Assembly: GCA_965223305.1 (NCBI GenBank)
Contig: CBDCWT010000036.1
Span: 1 to 64,000, forward strand
DNA: 64,000 nt
Origin: CBDCWT01 sp965223305
GTDB lineage: Bacteria; Planctomycetota; Planctomycetia; Pirellulales; Pirellulaceae
Direction: 5' to 3'
Part shown: positions 9,448-18,135 of the stretch, in pieces
How the letters are laid out: each line of letters starts with the position of its first letter
Numbering within the stretch: the first letter of the stretch is position 1
Position numbers and translations under genes: made by a program
The notes under the pieces: model-generated
Told to the model about the DNA's origin: nothing
The model's database searches: none
Seen by the model: only the letters and a program-made list of their open reading frames with translations

Positions 9448-10986
9448 ATGGGGGGCAAGATGAAGTCAATTGCTTACGTGACGTTATTGTTTACATTGTC
9501 GTTCGCAACATTAGCACACGGCCAAGGACAGCCCAACATACTGGTGATCTGGGGCGACGACATCGGGCAGTCAAATATCAGCGCCTACACCATGGGACTG
9601 ATGGGCTATCGCACTCCGAATATCGACCGCATCGCCAAGGAAGGCATCATCTTTACCGACTACTACGGTGAACAGTCCTGCACTGCTGGCCGCTCGTCAT
9701 TCATCATGGGTCAGAGTGTCTATCGCACCGGCCTGTCCAAGGTTGGCCTGCCCGGAGCGGAGCTGGGCATGCGAGAAGAGGATCCGACGATCGCCGGGCT
9801 GCTCAAGGCACAAGGTTACCTCACAGCCCAACATGGTAAGAATCATCTGGGCGATAAAGACGAGATGCTGCCGACCAATCATGGATTCGATGAGTTTCTC
9901 GGCAATCTCTATCACCTCAATGCGGAAGAAGAGCCAGAGCTAGAGGACTACCCGAAAGACCCTGAATTCCGCCGGCGGTTCGGCCCGCGTGGTGTCATCA
10001 AATCCTCGGCCGATGGTGAGATTCAGGACACTGGTCCGTTGACGAAGAAACGAATGGAGACGGTTGACGACGAGACGGTGGCGGCTTCGCTCGACTTCAT
10101 GGAGCGAGCCCATAAGAGTGGCAAACCGTTCTTCTGCTGGTGGAACGGAACCCGCATGCACTTCCGAACGCATGTTAAAGAGGAACTCCGCGGCATCTCC
10201 GGCCAAGACGAGTATGGCGACGGTATGGTCGAACACGATCGGCACGTTGGCCAGTTGCTGGCGAAACTCGACGAGCTAGGCATCGCGGACAACACGATCG
10301 TCTTTTATTCAACCGACAACGGCGTTCACATGAACACCTGGCCTGATGCCGGTATGACGCCGTTTCAGGGCGAGAAGAACACCAATTGGGAAGGTGGCTG
10401 GCGTGTTCCAGCCATGGTTCGCTGGCCTGGCAAGATCAAGGCCGGTTCCGTATCGAATGAGATTGTCCATCACATGGACTGGTTGCCGACGTTCCTCGCC
10501 GCGGCGGGGGAGCCACGGATCAAAGAGAAATTATTAGAGGGTGGGGTTCGGGCTATCGGTCGAACTTACAAAGTTCACCTTGATGGCTACAACATCTTGC
10601 CTCTGCTCACTGGAGAGACCGACGAGAGCCCGCGCAAAGAAGTCTTCTACTTTTCTGACACTGGCGAACTAACTGCTCTGCGATACACGGACTGGAAGCT
10701 GATCTTCATGGAACAGAAAGCGAAAGAGACCCTGCGAGCTTGGGCCGAACCCTGGACGCCACTTCGCATCCCGCTGATCTTCAATCTGCGGCGTGATCCT
10801 TACGAGCGGGCCTACTTCACGTCAAACACCTATTACGACTGGCTGCTTGACCATGTCTTCTTCCTCATACCGGCTCAGCAGTACGTAGGCAAGTTCCTGG
10901 GGACGTTTAGGGAGTTCCCACCGCGGCAAAAGCCCGCGAGTTTCAGCATCGATCAAGTGCTTGAACAGTTGCAGACGTCAAGCTGA
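9448..10986 (+). CDS. Secreted arylsulfatase (FGly-type)
   Basis: Sulfatase of the alkaline-phosphatase superfamily, 512 aa. A signal peptide ends near AHG (about residue 25). The metal-binding pair is in IWGDDIG, and the formylglycine motif is C78-T-A-G-R, cysteine-type, so it needs a formylglycine-generating enzyme. HGKNHLGD and STDNGVH match conserved metal/sulfate-site motifs, and the C-terminus FREFPPRQKPASF is typical of one arylsulfatase subfamily. An alternative ATG at 9460, 4 bases after a G-run, may be the real start. It stands alone after a repeat block and ends at a hairpin shared with the convergent batD. The target sulfate ester is not predictable. Confidence 0.94.
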   Translation: MGGKMKSIAYVTLLFTLSFATLAHGQGQPNILVIWGDDIGQSNISAYTMGLMGYRTPNIDRIAKEGIIFTDYYGEQSCTAGRSSFIMGQSVYRTGLSKVGLPGAELGMREEDPTIAGLLKAQGYLTAQHGKNHLGDKDEMLPTNHGFDEFLGNLYHLNAEEEPELEDYPKDPEFRRRFGPRGVIKSSADGEIQDTGPLTKKRMETVDDETVAASLDFMERAHKSGKPFFCWWNGTRMHFRTHVKEELRGISGQDEYGDGMVEHDRHVGQLLAKLDELGIADNTIVFYSTDNGVHMNTWPDAGMTPFQGEKNTNWEGGWRVPAMVRWPGKIKAGSVSNEIVHHMDWLPTFLAAAGEPRIKEKLLEGGVRAIGRTYKVHLDGYNILPLLTGETDESPRKEVFYFSDTGELTALRYTDWKLIFMEQKAKETLRAWAEPWTPLRIPLIFNLRRDPYERAYFTSNTYYDWLLDHVFFLIPAQQYVGKFLGTFREFPPRQKPASFSIDQVLEQLQTSS

Positions 10987-11010
10987 CGCAGGTCGTCACC
11001 GAGACTGCCA

Positions 11011-11048
11011 TGTCGCGGCGGGAGCGCAAGACGCCTCCCGTCGCGACA
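11011..11048. terminator. Hairpin between convergent genes (likely bidirectional terminator)
   Basis: TGTCGCGGCGGGAG and CTCCCGTCGCGACA form a long, nearly perfect stem with a short loop, exactly in the gap between the sulfatase (+) and batD (-) stop codons. There is no clear T-run, so termination strength is uncertain. Confidence 0.65.
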
Positions 11049-11049
11049 C

Positions 11050-12498
11050 TCATTGGGATAATGGCTCTGACGTATTAAGTGCGGGTAGGCGGGATTCGTC
11101 CGATTGATAGTGTTGTTTTCTTTTGAGCTCTTCATGAGTTATTGTGAACGCGGCGTTTAGCCGACGGCCCGCCCACTCCCTGTTCCCTGGTTGCGGGCCG
11201 AAGAGAAATGCGGACAACTTGTCCCACTCGCTGAATAACTCAGTCTGACTCGCAGCCTGTTTGAGCCGATCTGCAGATCGTTGCCCTTGGGAAAGCACTG
11301 TCCGCCGCCAATCGAGAAGCGCAGCGTAAGCAGCGGAGGCGTTGTCGGAGCGGCAGGCAGCTTCGACTCGTCTCGCTAGGACCGCATCCGGACGGTTCCG
11401 TTCTGCCTGCCATACATCGATCAGTTTCAACACGGGTTTGAAGCAGATCCACGTAAACAGCCCAATTCCCATCACGCAAAAGACGACCGGCCACGGTGAT
11501 TTGCCGGCTTCCGATGCATTCGTTTCAGATGCTTTCGCGATAGGCGCCACGCCTTCGACGTGGATCGTCTTACCGGGAAGTGTTTCTCGTCTGAGCTCTC
11601 CAGCTTGCGTGTTCCACCAAGCGAAGGATTTTTCCGGAAGCTCGTATTTGCCGGCTCGCTCGAACTGGTATTTGAGAATGTCACTTCGTAAGGCACTCAA
11701 TTTGCCGCGTTCGGTTTTGTCTTCGACAATCGGATTGGACGTGTAAACTCGGACCCCGTCCAGCGCAGTCGTCGGCGTGGGTGGCATCATCATCGCGGTG
11801 GTACCGGCCGCGCTGCGCGTAATCGTACGTTGGATCACGTCACCCGCTTTGACCGTCTCGATATCGTTCGGAGTCCAGCTTTGCTCGAACTCCATTTGTG
11901 TTGTTGCGACGATCACGCCCAGTTTCTCGGTCCCCGGCGGACGGTTTGACTGAAAACGAAGTTGGTGAGTCGTGCCGCGCATCGGCTCCGGATCGGACGT
12001 GAACGTCTTCTTGCCTTTGAATCGCACTTCGAATTTCGGGACAACAACCAGGCCGGTTTGTTGTGTGTAAAGTCTGAACTCGTGTCGCTGAGTCAACCAT
12101 GTATCTCCGTCGACGACTTCGCTACCGACGACCGGGTTGCCGATCGTGACGATGGCCGTGCGAGGCAATTCGGGCAGCTCAAATGACGCGGTGCCGCTGA
12201 ACGGACCCGGTGAATACAGCGTGACAACCAGAGGGACGGCTTCACCGGTCCACGCGGTTTCTTTTTCAATCGTCGCGCGAACTGTGTCCGCCGAATGCAC
12301 GGTCGGCGTGCAAAACATGAACAGCGCGAAGCAAACAAAGCGAAGTCGTGCGAGGACGAGAATCGCACGACTCTCCGAGTCATAACTCGCCGGCTGGCTG
12401 CCAGCGACGTTGTGTCCAGCGGACAATGTAGGGAGTCGTACAACCGTGTTGCGCGCCACGTTTCGCGTTTTTTGCCTGCTTCTGTGCAAAACCGTCAT
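11050..12498 (-). CDS. batD: BatD-like membrane protein
   Basis: 482-aa last gene of the MoxR operon. A long N-terminal leader is followed by a hydrophobic signal at about 47-68 (ending HSA). A beta-rich extracytoplasmic region follows (TWTGEAVPLVVTLYSPG, typical of BatD 'oxygen tolerance' proteins), then a transmembrane helix at about 335-355 and a cytoplasmic helical tail. The ATG overlaps the stop of the TPR gene by 4 bases (12495-12498), giving translational coupling. The Bat proteins' exact role is not established; they are linked to envelope or oxidative-stress tolerance in Bacteroidetes and Leptospira. Confidence 0.83.
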   Translation of the reverse strand: MTVLHRSRQKTRNVARNTVVRLPTLSAGHNVAGSQPASYDSESRAILVLARLRFVCFALFMFCTPTVHSADTVRATIEKETAWTGEAVPLVVTLYSPGPFSGTASFELPELPRTAIVTIGNPVVGSEVVDGDTWLTQRHEFRLYTQQTGLVVVPKFEVRFKGKKTFTSDPEPMRGTTHQLRFQSNRPPGTEKLGVIVATTQMEFEQSWTPNDIETVKAGDVIQRTITRSAAGTTAMMMPPTPTTALDGVRVYTSNPIVEDKTERGKLSALRSDILKYQFERAGKYELPEKSFAWWNTQAGELRRETLPGKTIHVEGVAPIAKASETNASEAGKSPWPVVFCVMGIGLFTWICFKPVLKLIDVWQAERNRPDAVLARRVEAACRSDNASAAYAALLDWRRTVLSQGQRSADRLKQAASQTELFSEWDKLSAFLFGPQPGNREWAGRRLNAAFTITHEELKRKQHYQSDESRLPALNTSEPLSQ

Positions 12499-13091
12499 CT
12501 CTCGCCTCCAGCGTGATCGCCAGCTGCGAGCTGGTAGGCAAATTTCGCCCTCAGGAATTCAGCCGGCTTTGTCTGCACGCGGCGAAGCCAGAGAGCCTGC
12601 ATTGCCGAGTCCGAGAGTGTTTGTCCATCTTCGATCGCAGTTTCTTGTTCCCCGGATTCCTTCGTCCTGTCATAACGTATCTCATCCGCGCCGACTCTCT
12701 GTTCGCCCATGTCGCCGCCTCTTTGTTGGGTCAGTTTGGCTCGGGCGACGGCGATGTCACGGTTGATTTGCGCGTCCTCCCAGCCAGGTCGTAGCTGAAG
12801 GGCTCGGTCGAAGCGTTCGATGGCGGATTCATACTTACCGAGCATGACCAGACAGTTGCCGCGGTTGTACTCGGCTTCCGGCGTGGCGACTCGAGCGAAC
12901 GCACCCTCTGCTTTTTCGAACTCGCCCGCGCGAAACCAGGCGACTCCTTGCTGCATGGGATCCCGAAACACTTCCGCGGCCGCGGCGAATTCGTCGCGGC
13001 GCATGAGTCGCCTGCCCTGTTGGTCCGGCGTGAACCACAGGCCCGTCCACGTGATCGCTCCAATGAACAGAAGCGTCGAAAGCCCTTTCAT
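12495..13091 (-). CDS. TPR-containing membrane protein (BatC-like)
   Basis: 198 aa starting MKGLSTLLFIGAITWTGLWF, a single N-terminal membrane anchor. A TPR-like region follows (FRAGEFEKAEGAFARV and YNRGNCLVMLGKYESAIERF), then a charged tail. The ATG at 13091 overlaps the batB stop by 4 bases (ATGA), which is why I prefer it to the longer frame from 13172. Operon position between batB and batD matches BatC. Confidence 0.84.
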   Translation of the reverse strand: MKGLSTLLFIGAITWTGLWFTPDQQGRRLMRRDEFAAAAEVFRDPMQQGVAWFRAGEFEKAEGAFARVATPEAEYNRGNCLVMLGKYESAIERFDRALQLRPGWEDAQINRDIAVARAKLTQQRGGDMGEQRVGADEIRYDRTKESGEQETAIEDGQTLSDSAMQALWLRRVQTKPAEFLRAKFAYQLAAGDHAGGER

Positions 13092-14017
13092 ACTGTCATC
13101 TCTGGATTCGACTGTTCTTCGCGTTGAAATGCGACGAGTGCGAATATGGCAATGATCGGCACCAGCCACCAACCTGCTTCGGCCCAGTGCGTCCCCTCGC
13201 CGACCGCCGCGACAGCAACAGGAGCCTTCGCCGTCCGCCGCACAAGTTCCTCGATGTCTTTGCTATCCGGGGTCATCATCGTCGTCGTTGCGGCGAGCCG
13301 CGACGCGGCACTTTCGAGGTTGTCCTCTTCTGGGGTATCGCCGCGGGCGACGGCGAGGAAATGGACCGGCAGGCGGTGTTCAGAATGAAACTCGGCCAGT
13401 TGTTCTTCGCCACCACCGATGACTGTATCGGCAACAACAACGATCGACCCGCCGGACTTACCCAGCGTCTCGGCTGCGAGCTCCAAAGCTGCGGTAAGAT
13501 CGTCTCCGTCCTTGGGCATGATCGAGCTGCTGATTTCAGCAGCCATCGCAGCGACGACAGAAGTATCGCGAGTTGGGGGCAGAACCAGGTGCGACGTACC
13601 CGCATAGGCAATCAGCCCCAGTGGCTGGCCTTTTCTTTCGCTGGCAAAGTCGGCGGCTTTTAGTCGAGCCCGTTCTATGCGACTGGGCGTCAAGTCAGAC
13701 TGATCCATCGTTGCGCTCGCCTTGAGCACCAACATCACGGGGACCGGATCGTCCGCAAACGGCGACGGCTCAGGTTGCCAGGTCGGTCCGGCCAGAGCCA
13801 GCGCAGCCAGTAGCCAGGCGACCAGCAGGCCAACGCCTCGCCAGCGGCTATTGTCCCCGCCGACAGCCATCGCGTCCAACAACTCTGGCTGGATCACGTG
13901 ACGCCATCGACGAAGCGGATCGTCCGATCTACGGATCAGCCACCAAACCCACAGCATGATCGGTATCAGCGCCAGCCAGACCGGTCGAAGGAAATGGAAG
14001 CTACTGAGAATGCTCAT
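13088..14017 (-). CDS. batB: BatB-like von Willebrand factor A membrane protein
   Basis: 309 aa. An N-terminal N-anchor (FLRPVWLALIPIMLWVWWLI) is followed by a second helix at about 63-80, a VWA domain and a C-terminal helix (WWLVPIIAIFALVAF). The MIDAS-like start is degenerate: VMLVLKASATMDQSD replaces the usual DxSxS, so metal binding may be lost here while BatA keeps it. Start and stop overlap the neighbours by 4 bases on each side. Confidence 0.87.
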   Translation of the reverse strand: MSILSSFHFLRPVWLALIPIMLWVWWLIRRSDDPLRRWRHVIQPELLDAMAVGGDNSRWRGVGLLVAWLLAALALAGPTWQPEPSPFADDPVPVMLVLKASATMDQSDLTPSRIERARLKAADFASERKGQPLGLIAYAGTSHLVLPPTRDTSVVAAMAAEISSSIMPKDGDDLTAALELAAETLGKSGGSIVVVADTVIGGGEEQLAEFHSEHRLPVHFLAVARGDTPEEDNLESAASRLAATTTMMTPDSKDIEELVRRTAKAPVAVAAVGEGTHWAEAGWWLVPIIAIFALVAFQREEQSNPEMTV

Positions 14018-15048
14018 GACTCAACAGCCTCCAGTTCGAACGTGCGTGTGTTGACCCGCAGTCGCGTCGTCAGCGCTGATGACTTGGCCGAGCGTTCGTA
14101 TCGGAGTTTCCAAGTGTGGGTCGCGATCGATAGGAGGAGACCGATCGCTAGCGGCCAGAAGTAGAGGTCGCGACGCGGGCGATGGCTGACCGTATTCACT
14201 TCGCGAGTTTCTATTGTGTCCAGTCGTTCGTAGATGCCCGCCAGCTCGTCACGGTTGAGAGCCAGGAAGAAGTCACCATCAGTGGCCCTCGCCACGTCTT
14301 GCAGAGCTTGCTGGTCGATTTCTTCCTCGCCGACACTGGTGGGATCGCCGACCGCGATCGTATGAATCGTGATATCGCGGTCCTTTGCTACGCGCGACGC
14401 TTCGACCAGCGGAACGGCGCTAGCGGTGTCATTGCCATCCGTTAGCGCGATGATCGTTTTCGTGGGCACGTTGCTGTTGTCAAACAACTGGATACCAAGG
14501 CCGATGGCATCGCCAAGCGCCGTTCGCGGCCCCGCCATGCCAACGTCGGTTCCGTCGAGCAACTGTCGGCAGAGATCCAGATCGGTCGTAAACGGGACCT
14601 GCAAGAACGGTGAATTGCCAAACACGACGAGTCCCACTCGATCACCTTCTCGACGAGCCAAGAATTCACCGACGACTTCCTTCACGGCGGTGAGTCTGTT
14701 GACGGTTTGTCCCTCGCCATTGGTGAAGTCTTCGTGGTCCATCGATCCGGACAGGTCGACCAACAGCAACAAGTCTCGCGTGGGAAGTTGTCGTTCGATT
14801 GGCGGTTCAAGCCACTGCGGCCGCGCCAGCGCAGCAAGTACCAGAACCCAGACAACACTCCGCCAGACTAGCGGCAGCCGACTGTGGCCCGACGCAGCAA
14901 CCGCGGCGTCAGCGCGTGCAGCAAGCAAGCGTGGCAGAAATGGGACCCGAACGGCCGGTCGATTCCGCACTCTGGGCGGAACTAGCCAACGTACGGCCAG
15001 CGGCAGCGGAGTAAGCAAAAAGACCCAGTTGTGTGCAAATGTCAGCAT
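14014..15048 (-). CDS. batA: BatA-like von Willebrand factor A membrane protein
   Basis: 344 aa with N-terminal helices (residues 5-22, 60-80), a VWA domain with intact MIDAS DLSGSMD (about residues 98-104), conserved TDGNDTA, and a C-terminal transmembrane helix (YFWPLAIGLLLSIATHTW). It overlaps batB by 4 bases. Upstream, a 177-base gap carrying a palindromic repeat separates it from the DUF4381 gene. This is the only break in an otherwise fully overlapping operon. Confidence 0.9.
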   Translation of the reverse strand: MLTFAHNWVFLLTPLPLAVRWLVPPRVRNRPAVRVPFLPRLLAARADAAVAASGHSRLPLVWRSVVWVLVLAALARPQWLEPPIERQLPTRDLLLLVDLSGSMDHEDFTNGEGQTVNRLTAVKEVVGEFLARREGDRVGLVVFGNSPFLQVPFTTDLDLCRQLLDGTDVGMAGPRTALGDAIGLGIQLFDNSNVPTKTIIALTDGNDTASAVPLVEASRVAKDRDITIHTIAVGDPTSVGEEEIDQQALQDVARATDGDFFLALNRDELAGIYERLDTIETREVNTVSHRPRRDLYFWPLAIGLLLSIATHTWKLRYERSAKSSALTTRLRVNTRTFELEAVES

Positions 15049-15164
15049 GTAGTTTTTGTGGGCACAATCACACGAGGGACCCTGCCAGCGACTACTCTTG
15101 TTCGCGCCCTTCGTGCTACCAATAGTCAGTGTCTTCGCGCCGTGCGGAAGTTCTTCACTCTGGC

Positions 15165-15212
15165 TTCCCCCTCATCCGGCCTGCGGCCACCTTCTCCCCG
15201 CGGGGAGAAGGG
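15165..15212. repeat. Repeat fragment inside the MoxR operon
   Basis: A fragment of the composite repeat (CATCCGGCCTGCGGCCACC, then the palindrome CTTCTCCCCGCGGGGAGAAG). It sits in the only non-overlapping junction of the operon, between DUF4381 and batA. The stem could act as an internal attenuator or processing site. Confidence 0.8.
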
Positions 15213-15225
15213 ACCTTGGTGGTGG

Positions 15226-15690
15226 TTACGCGGAGCTGGGGTCTGTAGTGTGAATTCTATGATTGTTGATCCATCGAGCTGCGAAGTCGTGCAACTCACT
15301 TGTGTGCTTTGATCTGTCCTGAAAGATTCCCACCGAGAGGCGTTCAGCAACAGCGACAGGAACATCGGCGCCGCCAGTCGCACACAACCACTGACACCAG
15401 TTGTCACCTGCCAGAGACGCCACGTCCGCTCGCGGGGATGCGCACAGCGCAGTGCGTTTGAGAATCTCTGCGATTGTCGCGTCGTTCGTTGCCGATCGAA
15501 GTTCTGTCAACGCCGCGCGGCGATAGGCGTTCGCTTTCCACCGCTGCCAGGTTCGGTAGCCGTACAACGCGATGAAAACGAGCGTTAGCGCGATGACAAC
15601 CCACCAACCGAGTGCCAGGGGCCACCACGAGACGGGTGGTGGAACGGCGATGTCTCGCAGGTTGGCGAGGCTCGTGGTGTCCGGCATCAT
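15226..15690 (-). CDS. DUF4381 membrane protein
   Basis: 154 aa with one transmembrane helix at about 22-45 (PLALGWWVVIALTLVFIAL) preceded by the VPPPVSWWPLA motif typical of DUF4381. A cytoplasmic helical domain follows. DUF4381 genes normally sit between the DUF58 and BatA genes of MoxR operons, as here. The ATG overlaps the DUF58 stop by 4 bases (15687-15690), so its translation may suffer from the IS insertion upstream. Confidence 0.85.
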   Translation of the reverse strand: MMPDTTSLANLRDIAVPPPVSWWPLALGWWVVIALTLVFIALYGYRTWQRWKANAYRRAALTELRSATNDATIAEILKRTALCASPRADVASLAGDNWCQWLCATGGADVPVAVAERLSVGIFQDRSKHTSELHDFAARWINNHRIHTTDPSSA

Positions 15691-16114
15691 CGGCGTCCTC
15701 CCAATGCAGTCAACACCTGGTCGATCACAGGATCGTGCGTACAGATTGGCAGTACGGGAATGCGAATTGCTCGCAATCGCTGGCGAATCTTCTCCGAAAG
15801 CTGCCGGAACTCCTCTTCAAACCGCTCGTTAAGACTACTGCTGACATCCACCGAAATCTGTCGCCGACCGTCGGTCACTTCAACATGCCCATCAACTGGG
15901 ATCGTCGCGCCGAGTGGATCGTAAAGCAGCGTTGCGAAAACATCGTTGTGTCTGGCCAATTGAGTCGCATGCAGATGAGTCGTGTCGTCGTTGCCATTGT
16001 AGTCGGTCACAAGCACCACCAGATGATCGTGCTTCGCGACATTGACGGCTCGGCGGAGTGACTCGTTCAGCATATCGGGCCTTGTAATCCCGCTGGATGC
16101 CGAAAGCTGTCTAG

Positions 16115-17642
16115 TTCGACTGTTGCACTTCTATTGACGAATTCTAAGTGATTTCCTATTAGCACCTTCTGCTGTTTGTGGCCATGCCAATTCACACGGA
16201 AGGAGCGGTCGCATGGAAGCGATATACGAGACACGGAAGCAGGAGTTGTTGGATGAGTGCTCTGTGGATCCCCGGGTCTTTGAACAGGTGATACCGCGGT
16301 TGGAGCGGTTTATGGCACCCTTTGTCGAGAACTTGGTGCGTCGAGAACAAGTAGAGCATGCTCAGACGTTTGTCCAAGGCTTGCTTTCCGATCTCGATGC
16401 AAAGAACACGGAGTCGATTGCTTATCGTTTCGAACAAGAACGAATGCCGCTGCAATGGTTTATTGGTGTCTCCGGCTGGGATGATAAACCGCTGCGCAAA
16501 GAGCTGGTCCGCCAAGTGGGTCAGCAGTTGGGCACAGAAGACGGTGTGATCGTTTTCGACCCTTCCGGATTTCCGAAGTCGGGGAAGGGCTCGGTCGGCG
16601 TTGCGCGTCAGTGGTGTGGTCGCCTGGGAAAGGTCGACAACTGCCAAGTGGCCGTTTACATGGGATACGCGTCGAGCGAAGAGCATGCATTGGTGGATAC
16701 GCGATTGTATCTTCCCAAGGAATGGACAAAAGATCCGAAGCGGCGAAAGAAGGCAGGAATCCCCAAAGGAACCCGGTATCGTACGCGACACCAGTTGTGC
16801 TTGGAGATGCTGCAAGAACACGCTGATCAGCTGCCACATGAGTGGATTGCCGGTGATGACGAGATGGGCCGTCCATACTGGTTTCGCCGCCGTTTGAACA
16901 ACATGGACGAACAATACCTCCTGTCTGTCGCGTCGAACACTTTGATTCGTGATCTGCACGCCGACCCACCTCCGTATTCCGGTCGTGGCAGACATCCCAA
17001 ACGTCCTTGGCTGCGAGTTGACAAGTGGGCTTCGTCTCTCAGCGACAGCGAATGGACGGAGATCGACGTGCGCGACGGCGCGAAAGGCCCACTGATCATT
17101 GAGGCCGTGAAACGTAGCGTTGTGGGGCGTACCGACAAACGACAAGAAGGACACGAAGAAGTATTGGTCGTGATCCGTTACAGAGACCGCGATGATCAAA
17201 CTGTCGTCAAAACAGATTACTACCTTTCCAATGCGAACGTTGAAACGCAATTGAGTGAATTCGCACGTGTGGCAAAGGCTGAACATCGAATCGAAGAATG
17301 TATTCAACGAGCCAAGAGTGAAGCCGGCCTGGCGGACTACGAGGTTCGCAACTGGATCGGCTGGCATCACCATCAGACACTCTCGCTCATCGCCACTTGG
17401 TTCTTAGTCACGGAAGCCCGGCGGGGGAAAAAAATGGACGCCAGCGATCACCGTTCAACAAATCCAAGAGGGTGTCGCATCAATCATTCACAAACGATTC
17501 GAATGCGGTACGCTCTCCCACGTTCTTTGGGAAAGCGAGGAGTGGCTGAAGCGAAACGAACTAGCTCGCTTGTACCACTGGAAACGACGTAAACGATTGG
17601 CTCCCTTGAATGTTAACAAAAGACAAATCTAAAACAGTCGAA
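16115..17642 (+). mobile_element. IS701-family insertion sequence
   Basis: 1528-bp element inserted in the DUF58 gene with its transposase antisense to the operon. Ends are a 10-bp inverted repeat, TTCGACTGTT on the left and AACAGTCGAA on the right. It is flanked by CTAG (16111-16114) and CTAT (17643-17646), consistent with the 4-bp YTAR-type target duplication of IS701 elements but with one mismatch. One long gene fills the element. Removal restores the host reading frame, which fixes the boundaries well. Confidence 0.92.
16213..17632 (+). pseudogene. IS701-family DDE transposase with a one-base frameshift
   Basis: Strong match by motif to IS701 transposases: VIVFDPSGFPKSGKGSVGVA with the first catalytic Asp, IAGDDEMG, and EECIQRAKSEAGLADYEV with the catalytic Glu region followed by RNWIGWHHH. 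The frame breaks at the run G5A7 (17423-17434). One base fewer there would continue as KKWTPAITVQQIQEGV to ARLYHWKRRKRL and a stop at 17632, giving about 472 aa and ending 10 bases before the IS end. Read unshifted, the protein ends at 17592 with an unrelated tail. It could be an inactive copy, a homopolymer sequencing error, or use transcriptional slippage on A7. RBS GGAAGGAG lies upstream of the ATG. Confidence 0.88.
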
Positions 17643-18135
17643 CTATTCAGTCGCACGAGTTCATGGCATATGCGCATGACATTCGCACGACTGCGGTGCG
17701 GTTTGATTTCGACGATATCGTTATCTCCGAAGATCACGGCGCCGACACGATCACCCGATGCGAACGCGGCCCACGCTCCCAACGCGGCCAGCTCCGCGGC
17801 GGCGGTCGCCTTCGTTGTGCGTGCGGTGCCGAAAAACATCGTCGATCGCTGATCGACGAGAAGAAGAACCGGCCGTTCGCGTTCTTCTGAGTACACACGT
17901 ACATGCGTTTTGCGTCGCCTCGCTGTCGCCCGCCAGTCGATAGAACGAATATCATCACCCGGTCGGTAATCTCGCAGCTCTTCGAATGTTAGTCCCCGAC
18001 CGCGGAGCCTCGACGCGTGGCGGCCACTCAACAAACTGCTAACGGGCTGACGCGGCAGCAACGAAAACCCGCGGGCATCAAATTGAAGCCGAACCAGTTC
18101 TTCCAGGGAGGGATGGATGCGGGCGGTCACGGTCT

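Noticed and set aside
16192..17373. Long minus-strand open frame of 393 codons opposite the transposase
   Set aside because: It is the antisense shadow of the IS701 transposase; the plus-strand product has clear DDE motifs and the minus-strand product resembles nothing.
17428..17434. Programmed -1 ribosomal frameshift on the A7 run of the transposase
   Set aside because: The C-terminal frame is reached by +1 (or -2), so a canonical -1 slip on A-AAA-AAA would lead to the wrong frame.
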